A stretch of 64,000 nucleotides of DNA from Micromonospora sp. KC606 (GTDB taxonomy: Bacteria; Actinomycetota; Actinomycetes; Mycobacteriales; Micromonosporaceae). Of the stretch, positions 52,674-61,318 are shown piece after piece. The number at the start of each line of letters is the position of its first letter. Position 1 is the first letter of the stretch. The notes under the pieces are model-generated. The model did no database searches. It had not been told where the DNA came from and saw nothing but the letters and a program-made list of their open reading frames with translations. A program made the position numbers and the translations under genes. The DNA lies in the NCBI RefSeq assembly GCF_004348675.1, contig NZ_SMKN01000002.1, positions 44,623-108,622 on the forward strand. Direction: 5' to 3'.

Positions 52674-53618
52674 ATGTCGCAGTCGGCCCAGCGCGAGGTC
52701 GAGCACGACATCACCATCTGCGCGCCCGCGATGGAGGTGTACCGGCTGATCGCCGAGGTGGAGAACTGGCCCCAGGTGTTTCCGCCGACCATCTTCGTCG
52801 ACCACGCCGAGCGTGGGGACCGCAGCGAGCGGATCCGGATCTGGGCCACCGCCAAGGGCGAGGCCAAGAACTGGACCTCCCGCCGCGAACTGGACCCGGA
52901 CGCCCTGCGGATCACGTTCCGCCAGGAGGTCTCCACCCACCCGGTCGCGGCCATGGGCGGCGCCTGGTGGTTCGAGCCGGTGTCCGACACCGAGACCAAG
53001 GTGCGACTGTTCCACGACTACCGGGCGGTCGACGACGACCCGGAGCACCTGGCCTGGATCGACGAGGCGGTCGACCGCAACTCTCGGTCCGAACTGGAGT
53101 CGCTCAAGCGGATCGTCGAAACCGCCGCCACGACCGCGGAGCTGACCTTTTCCTTCACCGACACGGTGCAGATCAACGGCTCCGCGAAGGACGTGTACGA
53201 CTTCATCAACGAGGCGCACCTGTGGGCCGAGCGACTGCCGCACGTCGCGGCGGTGACGCTCGCCGAGGACGCTCCGGGCCTGCAGACCCTGGAGATGGAC
53301 ACCCGGAGCAGCGACGGTTCGACCCACCGCACCAAGTCGTACCGGGTGACGTTCCCGCACCAGCGGATCGTCTACAAGCAGGTGACCCTGCCGGCGCTGA
53401 TGACCGTGCACACCGGCATCTGGACCTTCACCGAGAACGAGCAGGGGGTGGCCGCGTCCTCGCAGCACACCGTGGTGCTGAACCCGGACAACATCACCCG
53501 CATCCTCGGGCCGGACGCCGGGGTGCCCGAGGCCCGCGAGTACGTGCGCAACGCGCTCAGCACCAACAGCCGGGCCACCCTGGGGTACGCCCGGGCCTAC
53601 GCCGAGCGGAACCGCTGA
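52674..53618 (+). CDS. Bifunctional aromatase/cyclase (two SRPBCC domains)
   Basis: A 314-residue protein of two START/Bet v1-like domains, ~1-150 and ~155-314. Domain one has EHDITICAPAMEVYRLIAEVENWPQVFPP; domain two has DTVQINGSAKDVYDFINEAHLWAERLPHV. Didomain aromatase/cyclases act on reduced polyketides and aromatise the first ring. It follows the ketoreductase gene as JadD/UrdL-type genes do. GAGGAG is well spaced before the ATG. Confidence 0.95.
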   Translation: MSQSAQREVEHDITICAPAMEVYRLIAEVENWPQVFPPTIFVDHAERGDRSERIRIWATAKGEAKNWTSRRELDPDALRITFRQEVSTHPVAAMGGAWWFEPVSDTETKVRLFHDYRAVDDDPEHLAWIDEAVDRNSRSELESLKRIVETAATTAELTFSFTDTVQINGSAKDVYDFINEAHLWAERLPHVAAVTLAEDAPGLQTLEMDTRSSDGSTHRTKSYRVTFPHQRIVYKQVTLPALMTVHTGIWTFTENEQGVAASSQHTVVLNPDNITRILGPDAGVPEAREYVRNALSTNSRATLGYARAYAERNR

Positions 53619-53626
53619 GGCCGACG

Positions 53627-55072
53627 GTGGACACCCAGATCGTCGTCGTCGGGGCCGGTCCCGTCGGGCTGATGCTCGCCGGTGAGCTGCGCCTCGGCGG
53701 CGCCGAGGTGATCGTGCTGGAACGCCGGGACCGGCCGGCCACCGAGTCGCGGGCCTCCACCCTGCATGCCCGCACCATGGAGATCCTGGCCAGCCGGGGT
53801 CTGCGCTCGGCGTTCGGCACGCTGCCGCACGAGCCGCGCGGGCACTTCGGCGGTATCCCGATGGACCTCACCCTGCCCAGCCGGTTCCCGGGCCAGTGGA
53901 AGGTGCCGCAGACCCGGACCGAGGAACTGCTGGGGCAGTGGGCCGCCGGCCTGGGTGCGGAGGTGCGCCGGGGTTGGGAGGTACGGTCGGTCACGGACGA
54001 CGGCGGGCAGGTCACGGTCGAGGCGGAGACCCCGGCCGGGGTACGCACGCTGCGGGCCGCGTACCTGGTCGCCTGCGACGGCCAGGACAGCACGGTACGG
54101 CGGCTGATCGGCGCCGAGTTCCCGGGCCGGTCCGCGACCCGGGAGATGCTGCGCGCGGACGTACGCCGCGTGGACATCCCGAACCGCCGGTTCGAACGGC
54201 TGGACCGGGGCATGGTCGTGGCCGCGCGTAATCCCGAGGGCATCACCCGGGTGATGGTCCACGAGTACGGCCGGGACGTCCCCGTCCGGTCGGCGGCGCC
54301 GGAATTCTCCGAGATCACGGACGTGTGGAAGCGGGTCACCGGGGAGGACATCAGCACCGGCGAGCCGGTATGGGTCAACGCCTTCGACGACACGAACCGG
54401 CAGCTCTCCAGGTACCGCCACGGCCGGGTGCTGTTCGCGGGCGACGCCGCCCACGTGCAGCTGCCGATCGGCGGGCAGGCCCTGAACCTTGGTCTGCAGG
54501 ACGCGGTGAACCTCGGGTGGAAGCTCGCCGCCCAGGTACGGCAGACCGCGCCGGAGGGCCTGCTGGACACGTACCACGACGAGCGGCACGAGGTCGGCCG
54601 GCGGGTCCTGGCCAACATCCGCGCTCAGGCGAAACTGCTGCTGGACGACGCCTCGGTCGAGCCGCTCCGGAGCCTGCTCGCCGAGCTGGTGGCGGCCGAG
54701 CACAACCGTGCCCTGCTGGCCGGGATGATCAGCGGCCTGGACGTGCGCTACCCGGCCGGGCCGGACGACCACCCCGCGGTGGGTACCCGGGTGACCGACC
54801 TGGACCAGCGTGACGGCCGTGGCCTGCTGCTGGCCGTACCCGGTAGCCCTTTCGTCCGGCTCGCCCAACCGTGGGCGGACCGGGTCGGCACGGTGCCGCT
54901 GCCGCCGCTGTTCGCAGACGCCGCCGCCGTGCTGGTGCGTCCGGACGGCCACATCGCCTGGGCCGGCTACGCCGCGGGGGCCGCCCGTACCGCGCTGTCT
55001 CGTTGGTTCGGCCCGCCCGCGACGCGGGCGGGCGACGTCACATCTGAAGGAGGGAATTCCAGTGAACACTGA
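53627..55072 (+). CDS. FAD-dependent aromatic monooxygenase (PgaE-like), first
   Basis: A 481-residue class A flavin monooxygenase. VVVGAGPVGLMLAGELRLGG binds ADP of FAD, ACDGQDSTVR is the DG motif, and GRVLFAGDAAHVQLPIGGQALNLGLQDAVNLGWKLA (core AGDAAH) binds FAD ribityl. The C-terminal thioredoxin-like region is short, as in PgaE/UrdE. It hydroxylates or oxidises the angucyclinone. The family position GQALNLGLQD is like JadF/JadH relatives. GTG 53627 is chosen after GAGG; the frame is open to the left but non-coding there. Confidence 0.93.
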   Translation: MDTQIVVVGAGPVGLMLAGELRLGGAEVIVLERRDRPATESRASTLHARTMEILASRGLRSAFGTLPHEPRGHFGGIPMDLTLPSRFPGQWKVPQTRTEELLGQWAAGLGAEVRRGWEVRSVTDDGGQVTVEAETPAGVRTLRAAYLVACDGQDSTVRRLIGAEFPGRSATREMLRADVRRVDIPNRRFERLDRGMVVAARNPEGITRVMVHEYGRDVPVRSAAPEFSEITDVWKRVTGEDISTGEPVWVNAFDDTNRQLSRYRHGRVLFAGDAAHVQLPIGGQALNLGLQDAVNLGWKLAAQVRQTAPEGLLDTYHDERHEVGRRVLANIRAQAKLLLDDASVEPLRSLLAELVAAEHNRALLAGMISGLDVRYPAGPDDHPAVGTRVTDLDQRDGRGLLLAVPGSPFVRLAQPWADRVGTVPLPPLFADAAAVLVRPDGHIAWAGYAAGAARTALSRWFGPPATRAGDVTSEGGNSSEH

Positions 55073-56528
55073 CGTCATCGTCGTCGGCGCCGGACCCACC
55101 GGCCTGATGCTCGCCGGTGAGCTGCGCCTCGGCGGCGTCCAGGTCATCGTGGTGGACAAGCTGGCAGCGCCGACCGGGCAGTCCCGTGGCCTGGGCTTCA
55201 CCGCCCGCACGATGGAGACCTTCGACCAGCGGGGCATCCTGCCCCTGTTCGGTCCGCTGGAGACGAGCCCACTGGGCCACTTCGGCGGCGTGCAGTTCGA
55301 CTACAGCGTGCTGGAGGACGGCCACTTCGGTGCCCGGGGCATCCCGCAGTCGCAGACCGAGGCGGTGCTGGAGCAGTGGGCGACCGGCAAGGGCGTGGAC
55401 ATCCGCCGGAGCTGGGAACTGGTGAACCTGGTCGACGACGGGGACGGCGTACGAGCCATCCTGCGTACCCCGGACGGGGAGCAGGAGCTGCGGGCGGCGT
55501 ACCTGGTCGGCTGTGACGGCGGGCAGAGCGTGGTACGAAAGCTGGCCGGGTTCGAGTTCCCGGGCACCTCGGCGACCCGGGGCATGTTCCTGGCCGACGT
55601 GGTCGGCTGCGGGCTCAAGCCCCGGTTTCTCGGCGAGAAGTTGCCGAACGGCATGGTCATGGCGGCGCCGCTGGGCCCGGGGGTGGACCGGATCATCGTG
55701 TGCGAGCACGGCACCCCGGCCGCGGATCGGACCGAGGAGACGACGTTCGCCGAGGTCGCGGACGCGTGGCAGCGGATCACGGGGGAGTCGATCCACCATG
55801 GTTCGGCCGACTGGGTGAGCTCGTTCACGGACGCCACGCGGCAGGCGAGCGAGTACCGGCGTGGCCGGGTCCTGCTCGCCGGGGACGCGGCGCATGTCCA
55901 CCTGCCCGCCGGTGGGCAGGGGCTCAGCACCGGCGTGCTGGACGCGGTCAACCTGGGCTGGAAGCTGGCCGCGACGGTGCGGGGCTGGGCGCCGGAGGGT
56001 CTGCTGGACACGTACCACGGTGAACGGCACCCGGCCGGCGCCCGGCTGCTGATGAACACCCGCGCCCAGGGCATGATCTTCCTCGGTGGTGAGGAGGCGG
56101 ACCCGCTGCGCGAGCTGTTCACGGAGCTGATCGCGAACGACGACAACAAGCGCCACCTCGCCGGCATCGTCAGCGGCCTGGACATCCGGTACGACGTGGG
56201 CGAGGGCGACCACCCGCTGCTCGGCTGTCGGATCCCACCCCGCCGGCTGGCCACCTCGGGCGGCGGGACCAGCACCCCGGAGCTCCTGCACGACGGCGGG
56301 GGCGTGCTGCTCGACCTGACCGACGACCCGGGCATCCGGGCGGTCGCGGCAGGCTGGTCGGACCGGGTGACGACCACGACCGCCCAGGAGACCGGGACGT
56401 CCTCGCTCGGCGGCAGCGTGCTGCTGGTCCGCCCGGACGGGTACGTCGCCTGGGCCGGGGACGACTCGAAGGAACTCGACATGGCGCTGCGCCGTTGGTT
56501 CGGCAATCCCACGGACATCGAGTCGTGA
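55062..56528 (+). CDS. FAD-dependent aromatic monooxygenase (PgaE/UrdE/JadH type), second
   Basis: A 488-residue sister of the preceding enzyme. VVGAGPTGLMLAGELRLGG, then SRGLGFTARTMETFDQRGILP, GCDGGQSVVR and LAGDAAHVHLPAGGQGLSTGVLDAVNLG. It follows my memory of PgaE and UrdE closely (for example FTARTME and FDQRGILPLFG). Those enzymes hydroxylate C-12 and C-12b positions of the angucyclinone. The start GTG 55062 overlaps the previous stop by 11 nt and has GAAGGAGG upstream. Two oxygenases from one duplication may do successive oxidations. Confidence 0.95.
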   Translation: MNTDVIVVGAGPTGLMLAGELRLGGVQVIVVDKLAAPTGQSRGLGFTARTMETFDQRGILPLFGPLETSPLGHFGGVQFDYSVLEDGHFGARGIPQSQTEAVLEQWATGKGVDIRRSWELVNLVDDGDGVRAILRTPDGEQELRAAYLVGCDGGQSVVRKLAGFEFPGTSATRGMFLADVVGCGLKPRFLGEKLPNGMVMAAPLGPGVDRIIVCEHGTPAADRTEETTFAEVADAWQRITGESIHHGSADWVSSFTDATRQASEYRRGRVLLAGDAAHVHLPAGGQGLSTGVLDAVNLGWKLAATVRGWAPEGLLDTYHGERHPAGARLLMNTRAQGMIFLGGEEADPLRELFTELIANDDNKRHLAGIVSGLDIRYDVGEGDHPLLGCRIPPRRLATSGGGTSTPELLHDGGGVLLDLTDDPGIRAVAAGWSDRVTTTTAQETGTSSLGGSVLLVRPDGYVAWAGDDSKELDMALRRWFGNPTDIES

Positions 56529-56535
56529 GGCCGCG

Positions 56536-57405
56536 ATGACCACGGCCGTCGCCACCGCGGCCCAGGTCCGGCCGATCACCCTCGACGCCGCCGGGATCAC
56601 CCTGTCCGCCCTGCTCGGCACACCGGTCGGGCCGCCGCGCGGGACGATCCTGGCGCTGCACGGCGCGGGGATGAGTGCCGGCTACTTCCACGGGCCGGCC
56701 GATCCGAGCATGTCCCTGCTCCGCCTCGGGGTGGCGCTGGGGATGACGGTGCTCGCGCTCGACCGGCCCGGGTACCGGCTGTCCGCAGGGCAGTTGCCGG
56801 ACGGGCAGTACCTGGCCGATCAGGCCGCGACGGTGGCGGCGGCGGTGCGCGACTTCGCGCGCCGATACCCGGTCGGGCCGGGCGTGGTTGTGCTGGCGCA
56901 CTCGTTCGGCGGCAAGCTGGCCCTGACGATGGCCGCCGACGGGTCGCTGCCGGACCTGCTCGGCCTGGACATCTCCGGGTGCGGGCACCGGTACGCGGTG
57001 CCGGAGGGCGATCTCCCGCGGTCGGGCACAGGCCGGACCCGGGTGGCCACCTGGGGACCGCTGCGGTTGTACCCGCCGACCACGTTCCGGTCCAGCCGGG
57101 GCGCGGTCGCGCCCATACCTCCCCGGGAGGTGCACGAGGCGGGGCGCTGGCCGGAGACGTTCGACGAGATCGCGCCAGCGGTCCGGTTACCGGTCCGCTT
57201 CACGTTCGCGGAGTACGAGCCGTGGTGGCGGCACGACCTGGAAACCCTGACCGACCTGCGGTCCCGGTTGTCGGCCGCGCCCCGAGTGAGTACCGAGCGG
57301 CAGCTACACGCGGGCCACAACATCAGCCTCGGCTGGACGGCCCGCTCCTACCACCTGCGGGTCATCGGATTCGCCGAGGAACTGATCGCTGCGAAGGGGG
57401 TATGA
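56536..57405 (+). CDS. Alpha/beta hydrolase
   Basis: A 289-residue hydrolase. ALHGAGMSAGYFHG is the oxyanion strand, VLAHSFGGKLAL holds the Ser nucleophile and HAGHNISLGW the His. The acid should be near residue 215 (FAEYEPWW). An esterase, thioesterase or epoxide-hydrolase-like role is possible; epoxide hydrolases normally have Asp as nucleophile, so Ser here argues for ester chemistry. It sits between the oxygenase and carboxylase genes with 7-nt and 1-nt gaps, so it is part of the operon. Confidence 0.88.
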   Translation: MTTAVATAAQVRPITLDAAGITLSALLGTPVGPPRGTILALHGAGMSAGYFHGPADPSMSLLRLGVALGMTVLALDRPGYRLSAGQLPDGQYLADQAATVAAAVRDFARRYPVGPGVVVLAHSFGGKLALTMAADGSLPDLLGLDISGCGHRYAVPEGDLPRSGTGRTRVATWGPLRLYPPTTFRSSRGAVAPIPPREVHEAGRWPETFDEIAPAVRLPVRFTFAEYEPWWRHDLETLTDLRSRLSAAPRVSTERQLHAGHNISLGWTARSYHLRVIGFAEELIAAKGV

Positions 57406-57406
57406 G

Positions 57407-58948
57407 GTGGACCGTCTCGCCGAACTACGGGAATTGAAGCAGCTCGTCCACGCCGGACCGGACCCGGAGGCGACGCGACGGCAGCACGCCAAGGGCAAGC
57501 TGACCGCCCGGGAACGGATCGAGCTGCTGTTGGACAAGGACTCGTTCGCGGAGGTGGAGCCGCTGCGCCGACACCGGGCCAGCGGGTTCGGCCTGGAGGC
57601 GCGGCGGCCGTACACCGACGGTGTGGTCACCGGCTGGGGCACGGTGTACGGCCGGACCGTGTTCGTCTACGCGCACGACTTCCGGATCTTCGGCGGGGCG
57701 TTGGGCGAGTCGCACGCGCAGAAGATCCACAAGATCATGGACATGGCCATCACGGCCGGCGCCCCGTTGGTGTCGCTCAACGACGGCGCGGGCGCCCGCA
57801 TCCAGGAGGGGGTCGTCGCCCTCGCCGGGTACGGCGGGATCTTTCAGCGCAACACCCGGGCCTCGGGCGTGATCCCGCAGATCAGCGTCATGCTTGGCCC
57901 GTGCGCGGGGGGCGCGGCGTACTCGCCGGCCCTGACCGACTTCGTGTTCATGGTCCGGGAGACCGCCCAGATGTTCATCACCGGCCCGGACGTGGTGGCC
58001 GCGGTGACCGGCGAGCGGGTCAGCCAGAACGCGCTCGGCGGGGCGGACGTGCACGGCGAGGTCTCCGGCGTGGCCCACTTCGTGCACGACGACGAACAGG
58101 CATGCCTGGAGGATGTGCGTTTCCTGTTGTCCATGCTGCCGCTGAACAACCGGGAGACACCGCCGGCCGAGTCGACTGACGATCCGTTCGACCGGCGCTG
58201 CGAGCGGCTGGTGGACCTGGTTCCCGCGGACGGTGCCCGGCCGTACGACATGCGCGCGGTGATCGAGGAGATCAGCGACCACGGGCACTACCTGGAGGTG
58301 CACGAGAGTTGGGCGAGCAACGTGGTGGTGGCGCTGGCTCGACTGGACGGGCAGGTGGTCGGGTTCGTGGCGAACCAGCCGCAGGCCCTGGCCGGGGTGC
58401 TGGACATCCGGGCCAGCGAGAAGGCGGCCCGGTTCGTGCAGTTCTGCGACGCGTTCAACATTCCTCTGATCACGCTCCTCGATGTGCCGGGCTTCCTGCC
58501 GGGGGTGGACCAGGAGCACGGGGGCATCATCCGGCACGGCGCGAAACTGCTGTACGCGTACTGCAACGCGACCGTGCCACGGATCTCCCTGGTGTTGCGT
58601 AAGGCGTACGGCGGCGCCTACATCGTCATGGACTCGCGCAGTGTCGGCGCCGACCTGTCGTACGCCTGGCCGTCCAACGAGATCGCGGTGATGGGTGCGG
58701 AGGGCGCCGCGAACGTGATCTTCCGTCGGCAGATCGCGGCCGCCGAGGACCCGGACGCGACCTACGCCGAGCTGGTCCAGCGGTACAAGGAAGAGCTGAT
58801 GCACCCGTACTACGCCGCGGAGCGGGGCCTGATCGACGACGTCATCGACCCCGCCGAGACCCGGACCGTGCTGATCCGGGCGCTGCGCATGTTGCAGACG
58901 AAGCACGCCGAGCTGCCCGCCCGAAAGCACGGCAACCCGCCCCAGTAG
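57407..58948 (+). CDS. Acyl-CoA carboxylase beta subunit (carboxyltransferase)
   Basis: A 513-residue carboxyltransferase. LNDGAGARIQEGV and GPCAGGAAYSPALTDF form the N-terminal oxyanion site; DVPGFLPGVDQEHGGIIRHGAKLLYAY and RKAYGGAYIVMDSR the C-terminal one. It pairs with the alpha subunit at 46948 and the epsilon subunit after it. In angucycline clusters the matching gene (jadN position) has been linked to decarboxylation as well as malonyl-CoA supply. GTG 57407 lies two bases behind the hydrolase stop. Confidence 0.95.
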   Translation: MDRLAELRELKQLVHAGPDPEATRRQHAKGKLTARERIELLLDKDSFAEVEPLRRHRASGFGLEARRPYTDGVVTGWGTVYGRTVFVYAHDFRIFGGALGESHAQKIHKIMDMAITAGAPLVSLNDGAGARIQEGVVALAGYGGIFQRNTRASGVIPQISVMLGPCAGGAAYSPALTDFVFMVRETAQMFITGPDVVAAVTGERVSQNALGGADVHGEVSGVAHFVHDDEQACLEDVRFLLSMLPLNNRETPPAESTDDPFDRRCERLVDLVPADGARPYDMRAVIEEISDHGHYLEVHESWASNVVVALARLDGQVVGFVANQPQALAGVLDIRASEKAARFVQFCDAFNIPLITLLDVPGFLPGVDQEHGGIIRHGAKLLYAYCNATVPRISLVLRKAYGGAYIVMDSRSVGADLSYAWPSNEIAVMGAEGAANVIFRRQIAAAEDPDATYAELVQRYKEELMHPYYAAERGLIDDVIDPAETRTVLIRALRMLQTKHAELPARKHGNPPQ

Positions 58949-58975
58949 GCGTTCTGATCGGATCCAGGAGGCTGG

Positions 58976-59176
58976 ATGGACACCCTGTTCCGGATCGTCG
59001 ACGGCGAGCTCGCGCCGGACGAGCTCGCGGCCCTGACCCTGGTCCTGGTGGCTCGTGCGGCGAACACCAGGGCCGGTGCCGACGAACACCCGCACCGCCG
59101 GGAGCGGCAAACCCGGACCCGGTGGCGGCGCCTCGGTCCGGCTGGCGACTACCGCAGCCCGGTGAGCTGGCGCTAG
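58976..59176 (+). CDS. Acyl-CoA carboxylase epsilon subunit
   Basis: A 66-residue basic protein typical of AccE/PccE. FRIVDGELAPDELAALTLVLVARAA is the docking helix, and the end SPVSWR resembles the W-R tail of the family. It binds the beta subunit and raises its activity in actinomycetes. CAGGAGG lies upstream. It ends the core operon. Confidence 0.9.
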   Translation: MDTLFRIVDGELAPDELAALTLVLVARAANTRAGADEHPHRRERQTRTRWRRLGPAGDYRSPVSWR

Positions 59177-59469
59177 GCAGGCTCGGGCGGAGGAAGGCGA
59201 CATGTCGTGGCGCTCATGCCACGACCGCAGCCTCCAGCATGCCGCGGCCGAATTCCCACCCGATGGATCGATGAGGGCGCAACTCTTGACGGCCTCGGCT
59301 GTGAGCGTTAACACTCTCGTCACGCGATGGTAGTCGTATGGGGGGCCTGCGCTGTGCCCCTCGCGCGCCGGGCGATGGGAGCGGTCCTGCCGCGTTCGAA
59401 CGACTGCCAGCAGTGGCAGCTGCAACCGGTATGGCGGCGAAAGCCGCCGAGCGGACAAGGAGAGCCGAG
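59177..59469. promoter_or_regulatory. Promoter region of the GH43 gene with a LacI-like palindrome
   Basis: About 290 bp, no gene. GAGCGTTAACACTC at 59303-59316 is a 14-bp palindrome with one mismatch pair. It follows TTGACG (59286-59291), so a repressor bound there would cover the promoter. LacI-family sugar regulators use such GTTAAC-centred sites; no regulator gene is adjacent. Confidence 0.5.
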
Positions 59470-60897
59470 ATGCGCAGACGTACCCTCATCGCGCTGCCCG
59501 TCCTCAGTGGAGCGGCAGGGCTGCTGGTCCCGGGCCGGGCGGAGGCCGCGCCCGCGGTGACGTACACCAACCCGCTGGCCGCGCAGCGCGCCGACCCCTG
59601 GGTCTACAAGCACACCGACGGCTACTACTACTTCACCGCCACGGCGCCCGAGTACGACCGGATCGTGCTGCGGCGCGCGACCACCCTGCAGGGGTTGGCC
59701 AGCGCCGCCGAGACGGTCATCTGGCGCAAGCACAGCAGCGGTGAGATGGGCGCCCACATCTGGGCGCCGGAACTGCACTTCATCGACGGCAAGTGGTACA
59801 TCCACTTCGCCGCCGGCCGCACCAACGACATCTGGCGAATCCGCCCGTACGTGCTGGAGAACAGCAGCGCCAACCCGCTCACCGGCACCTGGGTCGAGAG
59901 GGGGCGGATCGCGCTGCCGCTGGACACCTTCTCGCTGGACGCCACCACGTTCGTCCACAACGGCACCCGCTACCTCTCCTGGGCGCAGAACGACCCGGCG
60001 GTGGGAAGCGGCACGAACCTCTACCTCGCGCCGATGAGCAACCCGTGGACGATCTCGGGTACGCCCGCCCGGATCGCCGTGCCGACCCACTCCTGGGAGA
60101 CCATCGGTCACCGGGTCAACGAGGGGCCTGCGGTGATCATCCGCAACGGCCGGGTGTTCATGACCTTCTCGGCCAGCGCGACGGACGCCAACTACTGCCT
60201 GGGGCTGTTGACCGCCTCCACGTCGAGCAACCTGATGAACCCGGCGTCGTGGACGAAGAGCCCCCAGCCGGTGTTCCGGAGCAACGACGCCACCAGCCAG
60301 TACGGCCCCGGGCACAACTCGTTCACCGTCTCCGAGGACGGCCAGAGCGACATCCTCGTATACCACGACCGCAGCTACAAGCAGATCAACGGTGATCCGC
60401 TGAACGACCCGAACCGGCGGACCCGGATCCAGAAGTTCTACTGGAACGCCGACGGCACGCCGAACTTCGGCATCCCGGTCGCCGACGGGGTGACGCCGTA
60501 CCGGTTCAGGTCGCACGACCTCCCGGACCGGTTCATCCGGCACTGGGAGTCTCGTGGACGCATCGACCAGAACGTGACCGCCCTCGCCGACTCGCAGTTC
60601 CGGATCGTGACCGGGCTCGCGGGCAGTGGCACCGTTTCGCTGGAGTCGACCAACCGCCCCGGCTACTACGTGCGGCACAGGAACTTCGAGATCTGGGTCG
60701 AGAGAAACGACGGCAGCACACTGTTCAGGAACGACGCGAGCTTCTTCCGCCGCGCCGGCCTGGCCGACTCCGCCGGTGTGAGCTTCGAGTCGCTCAACTT
60801 CGCCGGTCGGTACATCCGGCACTACGAACAGTTGCTGTACGTGCAGGCACCGAGCACCGCCACCGACCGCGCCGACGCCACCTTCCACCTCGAGTAG
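59470..60897 (+). CDS. Secreted glycoside hydrolase family 43 enzyme with AbfB-type domain
   Basis: A 475-residue secreted enzyme. The signal peptide is MRRRTLIALPVLSGAAGLLV, ending near AEA-AP; a double Arg and RRRT make Tat export possible. The GH43 five-blade propeller has the triad Asp in RADPWVY, Asp in FSLDATTF and Glu in VNEGPAVI. The last ~140 residues form an arabinose-binding beta-trefoil (AbfB/CBM42) with repeated YYVRHRNFEIWV and YIRHYEQLLYVQ. It probably releases arabinofuranose from plant hemicellulose. It is outside the PKS cluster. Confidence 0.93.
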   Translation: MRRRTLIALPVLSGAAGLLVPGRAEAAPAVTYTNPLAAQRADPWVYKHTDGYYYFTATAPEYDRIVLRRATTLQGLASAAETVIWRKHSSGEMGAHIWAPELHFIDGKWYIHFAAGRTNDIWRIRPYVLENSSANPLTGTWVERGRIALPLDTFSLDATTFVHNGTRYLSWAQNDPAVGSGTNLYLAPMSNPWTISGTPARIAVPTHSWETIGHRVNEGPAVIIRNGRVFMTFSASATDANYCLGLLTASTSSNLMNPASWTKSPQPVFRSNDATSQYGPGHNSFTVSEDGQSDILVYHDRSYKQINGDPLNDPNRRTRIQKFYWNADGTPNFGIPVADGVTPYRFRSHDLPDRFIRHWESRGRIDQNVTALADSQFRIVTGLAGSGTVSLESTNRPGYYVRHRNFEIWVERNDGSTLFRNDASFFRRAGLADSAGVSFESLNFAGRYIRHYEQLLYVQAPSTATDRADATFHLE

Positions 60898-60953
60898 CCG
60901 GTCGCCGTACACCGGGCGGGCACACCGCGCCGGTGGCCGGACGGAACGAGGGC

Positions 60954-60991
60954 ATGGCGCCCTTCCCGCATCCACGCGGAAGGGGCGCCAT
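60954..60991 (+). terminator. Hairpin after the GH43 gene
   Basis: ATGGCGCCCTTCC pairs with GGAAGGGGCGCCAT (one bulged base), 57 bp after the GH43 stop. It directly borders the MFS remnant. Confidence 0.7.
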
Positions 60992-61220
60992 CGGTCCGGT
61001 GCTTTACGGCCACCTGATCGGCGCCGGCGGCGACCCGTCCCGGCTGTTCGTCGGCTACCTCATCGGCGGCGCCGTCATGGTCGTCGGCGGCATCGTCGAG
61101 ATCATCTTCGGGGTTCGCGCCGAACGCCGACCGCTGGAGTCCGTGGCGCTGCCCCTGTCCGCCGTCCCCGGTGCGGCCGTGCGCCGGGCGGGGAACATCG
61201 CCACCTCGTTCTCGTCGTGA
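60987..61220 (+). pseudogene. C-terminal fragment of an MFS sugar transporter
   Basis: About 77 codons read IGPVLYGHLIGAGG, LFVGYLIGGAVMVVGGIVEIIFGV and AERRPLESVALPLSA. This matches the last helix and tail of MFS metabolite transporters (GYLIGAALM, GVxAERxxLExIAxPLS). About 85% of the gene is missing. The frame happens to open at ATG 60933, inside the terminator. It looks like a deletion remnant at the junction of two regions. Confidence 0.75.
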
Positions 61221-61318
61221 CCTCACCGGGGCACGTGCGCCCGCTTATGGCTAGCCGGTACCGAGGGATGCCGGTTGGCGGCGATGGCAGGGGCCGTCCC
61301 CGGTGACACGCTCGCGGC

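Noticed and set aside
52967..53626. Long upstream extension of the first PgaE-like oxygenase
   Set aside because: It is the shadow of the aromatase/cyclase gene; the FAD motif begins right after GTG 53627.
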